A stretch of 28,281 nucleotides of DNA from contig CALSCR010004150.1 in assembly GCA_943704495.1 (NCBI GenBank), positions 1 to 28,281 on the forward strand, in the 5' to 3' direction. The notes under the pieces were generated by a model that was given only the letters and a program-made list of their open reading frames with translations, did not search any database and was not told where the DNA came from. Shown here piece after piece: positions 9,391 through 19,636 of the stretch (its first letter is position 1; each line of letters starts with the position of its first letter). Source of the DNA: Pigoraptor chileana. Taxonomy: Eukaryota; Opisthokonta; Filasterea. A program made the position numbers and the translations under genes.

Positions 9391-9790
9391 TCATCGAGAG
9401 CGCCCGTCTGCGCATTCCAGCCGCACTGTGCCGTCACACGCAACGGTGCGTCCGTCGGGCGAATACGCGACTGAATTGACGCTAAGGGAGTGCCCATTGA
9501 GCGTGCGAATGAGAGCGCCCGTTTGCGCATCCCACAGCCGCACTGTGCCGTCACCACTTCCCGACGCAACGGTGCGTCCGTCGGGCGAATATGCGACTGA
9601 ATTGACGCTAAGGGAATGACCATTGAGCGTTCGAATGAGAGCGCCCGTCTGCACATCCCACAGCCGCACTGTGCTGTCACCACTTCCCGACGCAACGGTG
9701 CGTCCGTTGGGCGAATATGCGACCGAAGTGACACTAAGGCAGTGCCCACTGAGCGTCACAACTGACGCATTTGTAGTTTGCAACGAGATC
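9391..9790 (-). pseudogene. WD40 repeat array fragment (two complete repeats plus partial ones)
   Basis: The minus strand encodes back-to-back WD40 blades of the form GHSLSVNSVAYSPDGRTVAS, followed by GSGDGTVRLWDAQTGALIRT. Two blades are intact; the one nearest 9400 is missing residues of the GSGD segment, then loses frame at the RLW position, and the coding signal fades within about 40 codons. No in-frame ATG precedes the array; the open frame at its 5' end begins at a GTG. A functional propeller needs about seven blades, so this is a gene fragment or an isolated exon, more likely a decayed one. Such highly identical blades with TGALIRTL linkers are typical of WD40 tails of STAND/NLR-type proteins and of bacterial-like WD proteins. 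No NACHT or NB-ARC ATPase is visible nearby. Confidence 0.72.
9475..9780. repeat. 126-bp tandem repeat (coding WD40 blades)
   Basis: Unit starts at 9475, 9601 and 9727 are exactly 126 bp apart, equal to one 42-residue WD40 blade. The first two units differ at only a handful of positions, synonymous sites included, which implies recent duplication or gene conversion. Confidence 0.9.
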
Positions 9791-10156
9791 CGGGGCACAC
9801 CAACACTCAAAACACACGCACACACAGTTACGTACTCTCTATCTGTCTACTATACGAATGTTCTTTCTTCCCTCCCATCCCCCCGGCAATCATCCATGAT
9901 TGTCCATGATTGTCGTGAGTTTTTCCGCTGGCTGCATTCGCTTTCACAAGAATCCCCATCGGCGTACGGAATCCGGGATAATCTAACTCTATAATGACGT
10001 CTTATCAACGCCATTGGAGAAGATGTCGTTCAGAGATTGAGGAATCACTGTCATTGGCTGTCTGTCACCCACAACCACTACCCGGACACTGAGTGCAACT
10101 GGGCACGGTGGTGACTGGGCATGAGTGCTGTTTACACTATTACAATTAAAACATAT
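9791..10156. other. Intergenic spacer with a short tandem duplication
   Basis: This lies between the WD40 fragment and the 3' end of the DUF4436-like gene. It contains a perfect 10-bp tandem repeat CCATGATTGT at 9894-9903 and 9904-9913, preceded by AATCAT, which gives a small hairpin potential. I see no coding sequence or RNA gene. Confidence 0.5.
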
Positions 10157-13100
10157 TCAGCTCTTCTTACGGGCTGGCTTGCTGTCAACATTGTACCTCG
10201 CCGCAACCAGAAACAGACACACCATTGCAAAGCCCTCCGCCCAGAAAAAGGCACCGTAGTCAATAATGGTTCCAATAACAGGTGCCTGCGGATCTCATCA
10301 GTACAGCAGTGACGGCCACAGTAACAACAAACATGATTGGTGTCAAGCAAGATAGTGTGAATTCAACTGAGGTCAGCGATAAATACCATATGCCATGACA
10401 CTGATCATGACGAATACGCGATGAACAAAGCGCTGAACAACATCAAGGATACCCGGCCGCGGCGCGGATCGGCCAGAAGACAACCGGGGATGCCCACCAC
10501 GCCTCTAACTCGCCGATCCAGATAAAACTAACACACTGCATCTTTTTTTTACTGTCATATGCAGACTGCTCACAAACACCCATATGAACAATGAACTCTA
10601 TCTGCATGTGACTAACTCACCTGAGGCATTGAGTTACGCAGCGAGGGTAGCGCAAAAATCAGTGAAGAAAAGAAAGACATGAGTGTCGGATTCTCACATT
10701 TACGCCATCTGTAGTGTTGTTCCAATGGAAGCATGTACAGTGCAGCAGGAATCCGGTCGGTGAGAAAAATGTAAAATAAAAGGGAGCGGCAGTTTTAAAC
10801 ATTGCCCACGGCATAAACAACAGTCAAGTGAGCGAGAGGAGCAACGTCTGCACCCCGAAATTCGGCGGATAACAATCACTGAGAAAATAACTGAACGACT
10901 TAGCGACCGACAGTGATGGACTCAACGACAGCTGAGTTCAGACAGTCGGCTATTGCTGATTGCAGCTCTAATCTCAGCATTTGACAACATGAATTGTCCC
11001 CCACCCCCTTACTCCCCCTACGACATAGCAGGCAGCCTCTTTTTGTTGGGCAGGCTGTCTGTATCAGTTACTTCCAATTCTAAATTAAGCCGATCCCCGC
11101 CGATTCCATAAGTCAGTAGCGGTCTGATGGCTCACTCACCTGCTGATCACCACCAGGTACGCAACCCAGATTTCCGTAATGAGAATGAGCCACATCCCCA
11201 CAACAACGACCTGTGTTCGATGACGTAAAGAGCGGTGTTAAAATAGATGTCAGACTCGTCTGGTGCGCCAAATCGTGCTGTCAATCTCACCGTTAGAGCG
11301 GCGGATACAAACCTGCACGGGTTGTGCAAAGTACTGGCGTGCATGCCACTGTACATATGCCGCAATTCCTGAGCACTATTCAGTTATAAATGTATGAAAT
11401 CTGGAAGACCTACACTGGCACGTCTGTCGAAAGTAGCACTCACCATCGGATACACACGGAACAGAGGGCCACGGTATAGCTTGAACTGTCGTAGAATCAG
11501 AAATGCATTGACAGCAGGGATCAGATTGGATGAAACCGTTTCACCCTCATGACACATGAAAGCGACAGAAGACAAATGTGCTGTACAGGTACATGGAGGC
11601 TGGAAAGGCGTTGCTTTCTGCACCTGGCACCATGCGGGAACACCGAAACGAAAGCAATTACCAGTGAAGGGATTGGAAGTACTAGTGTGCCGGTAGAAAC
11701 GGCCGCACACACCGCCAGTGTAGCCACCGTCGGACAACGGGGCAGTTTGCAGACCACTCTGTGAATACAAAACAGTCACTGCTGCTGTCGCGTCCTCACC
11801 TCAATACCTTGAAACTTTGCGACATCTGAGCCAAATGGCGTTGCGTGAATCGAAAACACTCCAATGTCCTTAATATCCACTATAGCCGCCATGAGAAGCA
11901 AAATTTCGCCCGCAGGACCAGCAAGGGGGTACATGTCGGCGCGGAAGGTGTACACGTCGAAAGGGTACAGCAGTAAGGAGCCCTCATCGGCCTTGATCTG
12001 TGAGCGATCGACGGACATGAAAACAGAAACAGGATCAGAGTGCCGTTCAATTAACACGCCAGGGAATTAAAGTGAGAAAAGATAACAAGTCAGTGTTTTG
12101 TCAAGAAAGAAGAGAGGGGCCGGAATACACTTAACGAGTGAACTGCACCTCCATCAGACAGTTACACTATGTTGTCGATAGAAACAATTGTCCAGCAGAC
12201 ATTTGCCACGACCATGACAGGGCAACAGCCTCGACATAAACCCATGATAGTATCATGCACAAACATAAAATGCACTGCTCGCACTGTTACACAACGTATA
12301 TGTTTGTGCCTAATGGTGTCTCAATGCGTTACGCTACAAGAGACTCTGAGAGAGATATCGAGGATTCGTGACGAGCCATGACAGACAGTAAAAAGGATGG
12401 CAACAGTCAAGAGATACGGACCGATGCCGAGAAGTCAAAGAGTGGCTTGTTCTTGTCATAAACTTGAAATGCATCTACCACATACAAGGCAAGCGTCTCG
12501 TTTAGACGGGGAGGGAACTCTGACACAACGTACTGCGAATGTCGCGGTGCAGCTGCAGGCAACGCAAATAGGTGGCGCAATTGACCCAGGCCGGCATTAG
12601 CAGAGAAATCGTTTAGTTCAGTTGCACTCTGCTGTCATGCGCATAACAGGAGTCAGTTTGCATTAATCGTAAGAGCAGTGCTTCCCTGGGACGACCAGTC
12701 GCCAGCCAGTAATGGCAATGACAGCCGAGACGTGCTGAAAAACTAGCTCAGGATTCGTTAGTGGTCGGATCAATAAGCGACCAATTTGATCAGAACGTGA
12801 CGGACGGAGACTGCGCCTCATTGACAAGGGACTGTCAATACCAGTAAAATAATACCCACTGAAGCCACAGACGACATTGACGGTGGCTCCTGAATTGCTC
12901 GGCTCGAACTTGGCGAGACTGATTTGTAGGCCAATCACCGGAGTGTTGTTTCCATTGATGTCCTCTGCTGTGGAAGGAAGATCTCCTAACCACTGCCGGT
13001 TGACAATATGTGCCCATTCAGTGGCGAAATAATGTTGAAACCAATCAGAACGGAGCATCTTGAGACCATACCAACTCTGAATCATCAAAGGGCAGGAAAG

Positions 13101-13798
13101 TAACTGACAGTGCACGTCATGCGCTAGAGAGTCACAGAAACACGCACACCAGAAGTATATTCAGACGATGCGCTCAAGCACTGGCTATTATGACGGCCGC
13201 TGCGCCCAGGCTGCGTTGGCCATAACATTGCCACAGACAGGTAAGGAAGTAATCAGCATGCACTGACTGACTGGCCCGACGCCCGACCGGCCGCACGGCA
13301 CTCCGCTAAACAGCCGGCGGATGAGTGAGATTCATCACAAAATACCTCAAACAGACCATTACATTCAAGCAAATTGAAAATAAAAACCAAACTAGCATGA
13401 CCACTGTTAATACCCAATAAACTCACCGTGTCTACATCATCCAGCTCATCAAGACTTCCTGTGCGCATGTCGAAATCTATATAGATTCCCTCACGAATGA
13501 CAGCCAATTGACGACTGAAGATGACAAGGGCTGCAATATACGCCGCTCCACACGCGAGGAAGACTGCGAGGGCGACCCACGCGATCGGATGCTCCTTGTA
13601 GTGGAGCTTGACTTCTCGCCATGCTTTACGCATTAGAGCGACATGCCTGCCCGCAAATGTCAGGCGTATCTGTTGATTGTCTTCCGCAGTTTGCGCATCA
13701 CCTAAGCCAGCGTTGGATTCGCGATCGGAGACCATAGTAAGCTCAATCGCATTGTAATGCGGCTGACTGCCGTCGCCTGTCTTGCTATTCCCCACCAT
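10157..13798 (-). CDS. Multipass membrane protein, DUF4436-like, about 10 exons (model partly uncertain)
   Basis: Hand-built exons (minus strand): 13798-13427, 13076-12856, 12734-about 12693, about 12626-12422, 11997-11808, 11756-about 11662, about 11599-11444, 11210-11140, 10527-10453, 10285-10157. Together about 517 residues. The start is ATG 13798 (an in-frame stop lies at about 13831). Exon 1 gives a cytosolic N terminus with Arg/Lys before a transmembrane helix (residues about 72-95, WVALAVFLACGAAYIAALVI). The middle exons encode an apparently extracellular region containing LLLYPFDVYTF. The C-terminal exons add hydrophobic helices (TVATLAVCAAVSTGTLVLPI; VVVVGMWLILITEIWVAYLV; FAMVCLFLVAA) around SPVVFWPIRAAAG and APVIGTIIDYGAFFWAE. 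The YPFD-x-Y and P-x-I-G-x-x-x-D motifs and topology match what I remember of DUF4436. Well-supported splice sites include ACG|GTGAGT at 13427 and CTAAC...TTTTTCAG at 12735. The junctions near 12700, 12420 and 11600 are weak, and the last junction (10453 to 10285) does not keep phase as written. Function unknown. Confidence 0.55.
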
Positions 13799-14048
13799 CG
13801 TCTCCAATGCCGCCACTGACGCCCGCCGTCACTGAGGCGACATCAACTCGGTGGAGCACCAGCACAATATCAGATATGTCAGCAATAATGGGAAGCCGCC
13901 TCCCAGGCCTCAAGCACTCACACGGCACCAGTTCACGCCCCGCAATAGTTGACGCCCACGGACCTGTCCAGCTGTCACTGTCTGAAGAGCCACTACTGAA
14001 TCACCAGGGGCGGATCAGTGTTGGTGGCTCACCGTTTCTAATCAGATA

Positions 14049-14073
14049 GTCACGTGATTTGACAGATCACGTG
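14049..14073. promoter_or_regulatory. CACGTG doublet (bHLH/bZIP-type G-box/E-box candidate)
   Basis: Two palindromic CACGTG hexamers at 14051-14056 and 14068-14073, 17 bp start to start, sit in the divergent promoter between the DUF4436-like gene and the helicase. The 12-mer GTCACGTGATTT at 14049-14060 also occurs at 22167-22178 in the other divergent promoter of this window. CACGTG is the established core site of bHLH and some bZIP factors; its use here is inference. Confidence 0.45.
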
Positions 14074-14303
14074 CCGGGTTACTTTGGAGGTTACAAGTCT
14101 CAGACTTGGCACTCAGTAACTCGTTCGGATTCAGCCGAGTCGGTAAACTTCATGACTTTGTACTTTTCGACGGGAAGTGGCTATAGGGCCACTCAGAGAA
14201 GCCAGTCGGCTGGCATTCTGTCTCTGCTCTTGACGGGCTAATGGCCTCCGTGGCCGAAGCATGCGGGGTCGGGTTACCCACAACGCGCCAGTAACCCACG
14301 GAC

Positions 14304-14319
14304 GCACACACACGCACAC

Positions 14320-14358
<39 letters not shown>

Positions 14359-14363
14359 CACAC
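14304..14363. repeat. (AC)n microsatellite
   Basis: About 60 bp of AC repeats with a few CGCA and ACAACA interruptions, between the CACGTG doublet and the helicase start. Confidence 0.97.
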
Positions 14364-14665
14364 TCACGGCTACTTTGATTGTGTGCTAGGTAGGCATCTT
14401 CACTCGATGCATATCTGTGACGCCTCGTGAAGAGCATTTCCCCTTACATTTATGCAACACTACGCCATCAGTAATTGAACGCCTTTGTCTCTTCATCTGT
14501 CTACTCTGACAACCAGTGTTGGTGAGAGTGCATGTCACTTGGCCTCATTTTTATCCGCTTCCTCATACTGTGTGCATAGTTAGTATGATTTGCGTTGCGA
14601 CTGACTGCTTCTCCACCGACCTGCATACTCGGCGTACATCTCAAGAGCACGAGCAAACCTAAGCC

Positions 14666-15339
14666 ATGGAGTGGGAGCCAGTGCAGACCCAGAATGCCAC
14701 ACAATTGGTGATGCTGCCAATTGCGGACACCGACGTGGTCATGGGGGCTGCGGATTACAATGGCGCGGCAGGGCCAACACAAGCCACGAATGTCATCGCC
14801 GATGATAGTGTCCGCCAGCCGGCCTTCCGAAGCAGAGTACCCCCCCGGCCACTAATGGATTACGTGGCACTCACATTCAACTCGCGAGACGAATACGACA
14901 TACTCGAGGAGGCTGCGGTAGAGGGGACGTTCGTGCGTGTGAAGGAACTATGTGACAAAGTTAACGGCAACGGCGGGCTCAATCTTAACACGTGCACGGA
15001 CAAGGTGCGGGCTAAGTTGGACGAAAACCTTGAAAAGTGTGTTGCTGCCGCAGGCTTGACGAGTGGCTCGATCTACATGCACCAGGCAGAGGCGATTGCA
15101 CTGTCACTCCAAGGCAGGAACGTGCAAGTGCTGACGGGGACGGTGAGGGCCTTTTTGTTTTGCATCACAATAAGAGTTACTGAATTAATTGCCCTTGAGC
15201 CCAGTGTATGTTGGCTTCCAAAACACAAGTCTCTCTACTGCGACTTATGCTGCCTGCGCATCGATTTTTATTCAAAATTTTCGTTTTTTGAAAATAATGC
15301 CCCACTCAAACTCGATATCCACACTCCCTGCGAACCAAC

Positions 15340-15370
<31 letters not shown>

Positions 15371-18319
15371 CTACAACTACAACAACAACAACAACGACGA
15401 CGACGACGATGCTTACGACCACAACGGCGAGAACAGGCGTCGGGAAAGACAGCATGCTTTCTCGTGCCGGCGTTTTTCGAGCTCCTCCGTGGCAAATCAA
15501 CGCTGATTGTTATGCCCCGCAAATCGCTCGCGAGTTTCCTGACTGAAAAGCTACTTCCCGCTGTCAAGATTCTATTTCAAGACAGCGACAAGAGCAACAA
15601 ATATCCACGTGCTGTGCAAGTCGATGGGTCCACGAACAGCGCGGGGGCAACGGTCAACGCCACGGCAGTCAACGCCGCCAATGGGCAGGCCCAGAGCGGC
15701 GATGCAATGTCGGAGCAGATCCGCATGACGCTAGACGACCCCTGCACGGCAAGAATTATTGTGACGAATCCCGACGCTCTGCAGCACATTATCCTGGGAG
15801 GCACACACAAGGACAAGTGGAGGCAGGTGCTTTCCAATGTCGGTCTCATTGTGCTTGACGAGAGCCACATGTACATCGACAGGCTTGGGGCTACAACGGG
15901 GCTGTCTGTGCGCAGTATTGCCCGCCTGTTGGACGGCAGAAACCTCAGGTACATATGCTGCAGTGCAACGGGTGGCAAGACTTCGCAACACCTCGAAGCG
16001 CTGACGGGGGAGACGCAAGACTCATGGAGCTGTGTTGAGAAGAGTACGGCGCCACGTGGCAAACGATACTACGCTGTGCGGTATGTACAGATGGAGATCA
16101 TTCCAGTGACATGTGCAAATGCAGCTGAGGATTGTTGAAAACATGACATAATAATCTCTTGTAAAACACGCGATGGTCCCACCCACCCGCGCACCCACCC
16201 ACCCGCACAAAACACACCCCACGTTACAGCAAAGCCGAATATGCGATCGAGGACAAGAGCCAATGCATTGGTCTTGCGTCCACACTTGTCGCCGCCTTTG
16301 TTGAGTACGGCTTCGGATGTGTTGCGTTTGCAACAACACGGAATGACTCCGAGACAATCGTGTGGGCTGCGCGGCGGCTGCTGTCTGCCGATCTCCAGCC
16401 CGTTGCCCACGACATCATCCACGCGTACCGCAGCGGATACACTGCAGCTCGCCGCACAACGATCGAAACAGAGATGAAGAACGAGAGCATAACGGCCAAG
16501 GGCATTGCGAGCACCTCGGCGCTAGAGGTCGGCGTGGACATCGGTGAACTGGATGTGGTCATTATAGTCGGTTTCCCGGGATCGTGGGCAAGTTTCAGGT
16601 GAGAAGAGTATGCCACCGCATTAACTGCAAATACATACATCCCCACCCTCAACAATTGCTATCATCCTATCTGTAGCTCGCTCAACCACGGGCATTTACA
16701 TAAGCACACACACACTCACACACACACTCACTCATATGACCCCCCNNNNNNNNNNCCCCCCCCCCCCCCCCCCCCTTCCCCGGAACAAAACAAAATGTTG
16801 CAGACAACAGGCAGGCCGCGCCGGTCGCCGCTCTAAGACGTCTCTCGTCATCTTCATTCCGACCCCAGGCAACGACGTTGATGCGCGTATCGCCCAGTCG
16901 CCCAACGTAATCCTCAACTGCCACGACGAGGACTGCATAATCAACGGTCGCGAGTACCGCTCCCACCTACCCGCTACTCTCTTCCAGGCGGCACTCGTCA
17001 AACCTCTCAGCCGCAAAACCGACGGACCAAAGTTCGGCAACGCCGCTTTCGATGAGGCAATTAAGAAGCTTCTCGAATCGAACCACATCCGCGAGTCGCC
17101 AACCTGCGGAGACACATACGACGCCATCAAGTTGTCGCACGAGGGATGCGAGCTGGAGCGCACGGAGATCAAAGTGAGCATCCGGGGGTCTGACGGGCGG
17201 GAGGTGGCACGTGACGAGGTAACCGTGCGTGTCCCAGCGAACATTCACGTGGGATCGATACTCATGTGCGAGGGGCGTCCGTACAAAGTTGTTGACGTTC
17301 CGGGAAAGCCAGGGCCAGACACTGTTGCGGAGGCCGTGTTTCTCGACGACGGCAGCACTGACATGACGAAGGAAACCACCCCCGTTCCGCTTCACACTTA
17401 CACGTATTGGAAGTCGACGTGTGCGATACAAATGCATGGACAGCGCAGCTTCGCGTCCACGGCGATGGCCAGCGCCGAGTCTCCCGCGTGGGAAGCCGGC
17501 ACGTTCATCGGCACGGCATGTGTGGAGCACACATACCAGAAGATAAACCCAACCACGTCGGACAAACTGAACGTGATTACCTATCCCCCGGACGACGGCA
17601 GTGCACGTAAGGACGCGAATGAAGGGGCGGGTCCACCTGAATTGCCTGCGGAGTCGGAAGACCTCGGGTTCATTTTAGGTCTCTGGTTGGGGGCAAAGGG
17701 CGCCCAGTTGAACGGCGGGCGCGATCTGTTGCAAGCAGCTCACACGCTATCGCATCTTCTGTCGGATCTCATCCGGATTGGCGATCACACGGGCGTGCGT
17801 GGTGGTGCGATACAGGGCTTCCGTATGCTTTCGTGCGCGTCACTCCCCAAGACCCTATGCAAGACTGACAAAGAAGTTCAGAATTTTCTCGAGGCCAACT
17901 GGAGTCTGATGAATGCTTCCTGTACGCTCGCCTCACGCGATGCCGGCAGCGGAACGCAGGGCACACAGGATCCAGAACCGGGCATTGTTTTGCTGTTTTC
18001 ATTGGGGAAAGACGGGACAGAAATCGACGCGGACCAAGCGCACAAGCTAATCGCTGACGCATTGCAGGCGGCACGCGACAGGCTGCTGGGATGTGTAGCG
18101 GCGGATTGCCAGGACGGGTGTTTCGGTTGCACTCTGAAGAGCGCCGGCATGTGTCGCGGGTGCCCTGTCAGATTCTACGAAAAAAAATCCGGCATTGGAA
18201 GTAAAGTCAGCCCAAATGCCCTCTCGAAAAAAGCCGCTCTCAGGATGATTGACAGCGTCGAACTCGCAGCCACTGGAACGGATGCGGCTGCGTCCTCCTC
18301 ACCGATGGATACAGCCTGA
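14666..18319 (+). CDS. SF2 DNA helicase, MrfA/Hrq1-like, with C-terminal Cys-rich MZB (DUF1998) domain
   Basis: Four exons, 14666-15142, 15437-16080, 16230-16598 and 16804-18319, give 1001 residues with all phases matching. Start ATG has context AAGCCATGG. Motifs in order: a Q-like HQAEAI before motif I GTASGKT (K163, created by splicing exon 1 to exon 2), motif II DESH at 300-303, motif III SAT at 335-337, motif V TSALEVGVDIGELD, motif VI QQAGRAGRR at 498-506 (Arg at the exon 3/4 junction). The C terminus carries clustered cysteines C927, C932, C936, C939, C947 and C950, as in the Zn-binding MZB domain of Bacillus MrfA. Family knowledge: MrfA and the related fungal/plant Hrq1 are 3'-5' helicases acting in repair of crosslinks and bulky adducts. 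DESH instead of DEVH/DEAH is a tolerable variant. Intron 1 is 294 nt, in frame and stop-free. Intron 3 contains the assembly gap. Repair function is inferred from family only. Confidence 0.9.
15143..15436 (+). other. Helicase intron 1: 294-nt, in-frame, stop-free, with (CAA)n/(CGA)n repeat
   Basis: Donor ACG|GTGAGG at 15143 and acceptor GAACAG|GCG at 15436/15437 restore the P-loop GTASGKT. The length is a multiple of three and the host frame stays open through it, so retention would insert 98 residues, including a Gln run and an Arg run from the trinucleotide repeat at about 15336-15409, between T159 and A160 of the ATP-binding loop. Splicing is strongly favoured because the spliced product rebuilds a textbook Walker A motif. 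Confidence 0.8.
16741..16780 (+). other. Poly-C tract with 10-N assembly gap in helicase intron 3
   Basis: Five C, then ten N (16746-16755), then about 20 C lie about 25-60 nt upstream of the 3' splice site at 16803/16804. The true intron length is unknown because the gap sits in a homopolymer. Confidence 0.95.
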
Positions 18320-18981
18320 TGCGGCTGCGGACGGTCTCTTTTGTGCGCAGTTGTGTTTGTGCGTTTTCCCTTTCAATTCATCTCATTATTCAAACATTTT
18401 TTCAAGATCACAACGGACCTATATTGCTGATGGTGCATTCTGTGTTCTGTCCGCCCATTGATGTCCGACTCAGCTGTTTTCAATGAAACGCCGGGGGTAC
18501 GGCTGGCGATATCAACCATTTGTGGCGTCGACGGAGCCTCTGTCAGTACTTTAAGTGCTTTGTGTTATGCTGTATATATAGAGATACAGAATTGGGCCGA
18601 ACTGGATCTTGATCCCGGCCGGTACGTAGTCCACCGCCAACCAGCCCCAGACTGACAACTGAAATCGGAGCTCGTGTGTCTTGATCGGCCAGTGAGATGC
18701 GGAAACCGAGTTGACAGAGATGGCACAAGTCGGCCACATCCCGGCTGCTGGCTGCTGCTGACCTCTGATACCGCAACTGTCACGACCAGAAACCGATATT
18801 GATTTTGAGGGCAATTGCGTGTGCTGATCTTCGGCCCATTTAATTGAGGGTTAGCTTCGCTTTACTCAGTGGACAGTAGATCCTTTTTCATCGAAAACTT
18901 CGAGCTGCTGTGAAAGAGCATGAGCGTGTCTGCTCAGTGGCCCAGATATTGAAGAGAATGAGCATTGTCAAAACACCTCTG
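18320..18981. other. Spacer downstream of the helicase
   Basis: This holds the 3' UTR of the helicase. A 64-codon open frame (18461-18655, +, starting MSDSAVFNETPGV and containing EIQNWAELDLDPGRYV) looks mildly protein-like but has no family match I know. I see no clear poly(A) signal and no RNA gene. Confidence 0.4.
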
Positions 18982-19359
18982 TCATTGCAGGTGCAATGAC
19001 TTTGGCTCATTCTGACCGGCAAGCTCTGTGACGTCCCACCATGTGATGTCGTCCGGGACCGGTTTCTTGAACCTCGAGAGCGATTCAACAGTGCTCCACT
19101 CGACTGTTTCCAACTTTTTTGCCACTTCATCGACCGCGAGGCCGGGTCTCCGACAACGCAGACTCTGTGTCGCGCGCCAAATGAAAGGCTCCCGAGTCTC
19201 GTTATTTGGACCTTCATCTCCTCCTGAATCTCCTCCTGGAGGCGCTTTTTCGTCACATCGGCGTTAATCCCAAGGCGCTTCACTGCGGCACAGCGCTTCG
19301 TCTGCGCGTCTTCGGGACATCCGAGTTGTGTACCCGACCAGAGTGGCTGTTGGCAATTA
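18982..19359 (-). pseudogene. Broken coding fragment, unidentified family
   Basis: The minus strand shows a strongly protein-like stretch without an ATG start. The first part runs from about 19359, with CPEDAQTKRCAAVKRLGINA, then DVTKKRLQEEIQEEMKVQI and SLSFGARHRVCVVGDP. The coding signal then passes into another frame with AVDEVAKKLETVEWSTVESL and KKPVPDDITWWDVTELAG, ending in TGA at 18982. The charged helix, the VGDP turn and the WWDV segment look like a real domain, but I do not recognise the family. It lies 3' of the amidoligase gene on the same strand, outside its stop codon. A (TAAA)n-like stretch at about 19472-19492 follows on the amidoligase side. Best reading: a decayed gene copy, or one exon of a gene with an error in the draft sequence. 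Confidence 0.5.
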
Positions 19360-19636
19360 TCTCATTAGTAAAACATTTTGCAAAGTGTGTGCGAAACGTC
19401 AAAAGCCACGAGACCTGCATCATGCGATGTGCATGACCAATTTGCAGACTGGGACGCGCCCTACAGTTTGTTTTAATAAATAAATAAATAAAGACTGTCA
19501 CGCAAGTCTCTCGGCTCGCGAAAACGCAATTTCATAAACACAAAAGTCAACAAAGACCGAAACACACAAAACAGTGCAAACAATAAATAGATTTGAACGA
19601 ACATGCTGACACCAAATCACGCAGGATACGACGCGC

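Larger units (their letters stand above)
13799..14665. other. Divergent intergenic/promoter region (DUF4436-like gene and helicase)
   Basis: The two flanking genes start within 870 bp of each other in opposite directions, so both promoters must lie here or in the 5' UTRs. It holds a CACGTG doublet (14051-14073) and an AC microsatellite. An 80-codon open frame at 13807-14049 (+) has no supporting features. Confidence 0.6.

Noticed and set aside
9475-9780. Regular repeats suggesting a CRISPR or satellite
   Set aside because: The 126-bp period encodes 42-residue WD40 blades in frame, and there are no unique spacers.
13807-14049. 80-codon plus-strand open frame next to the DUF4436-like start
   Set aside because: No motif, opposite to the gene's 5' end and in a promoter region, so likely chance.
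15268-15567. Minus-strand Cys- or Val-rich open frames
   Set aside because: Produced by the trinucleotide repeat of helicase intron 1 read on the opposite strand.
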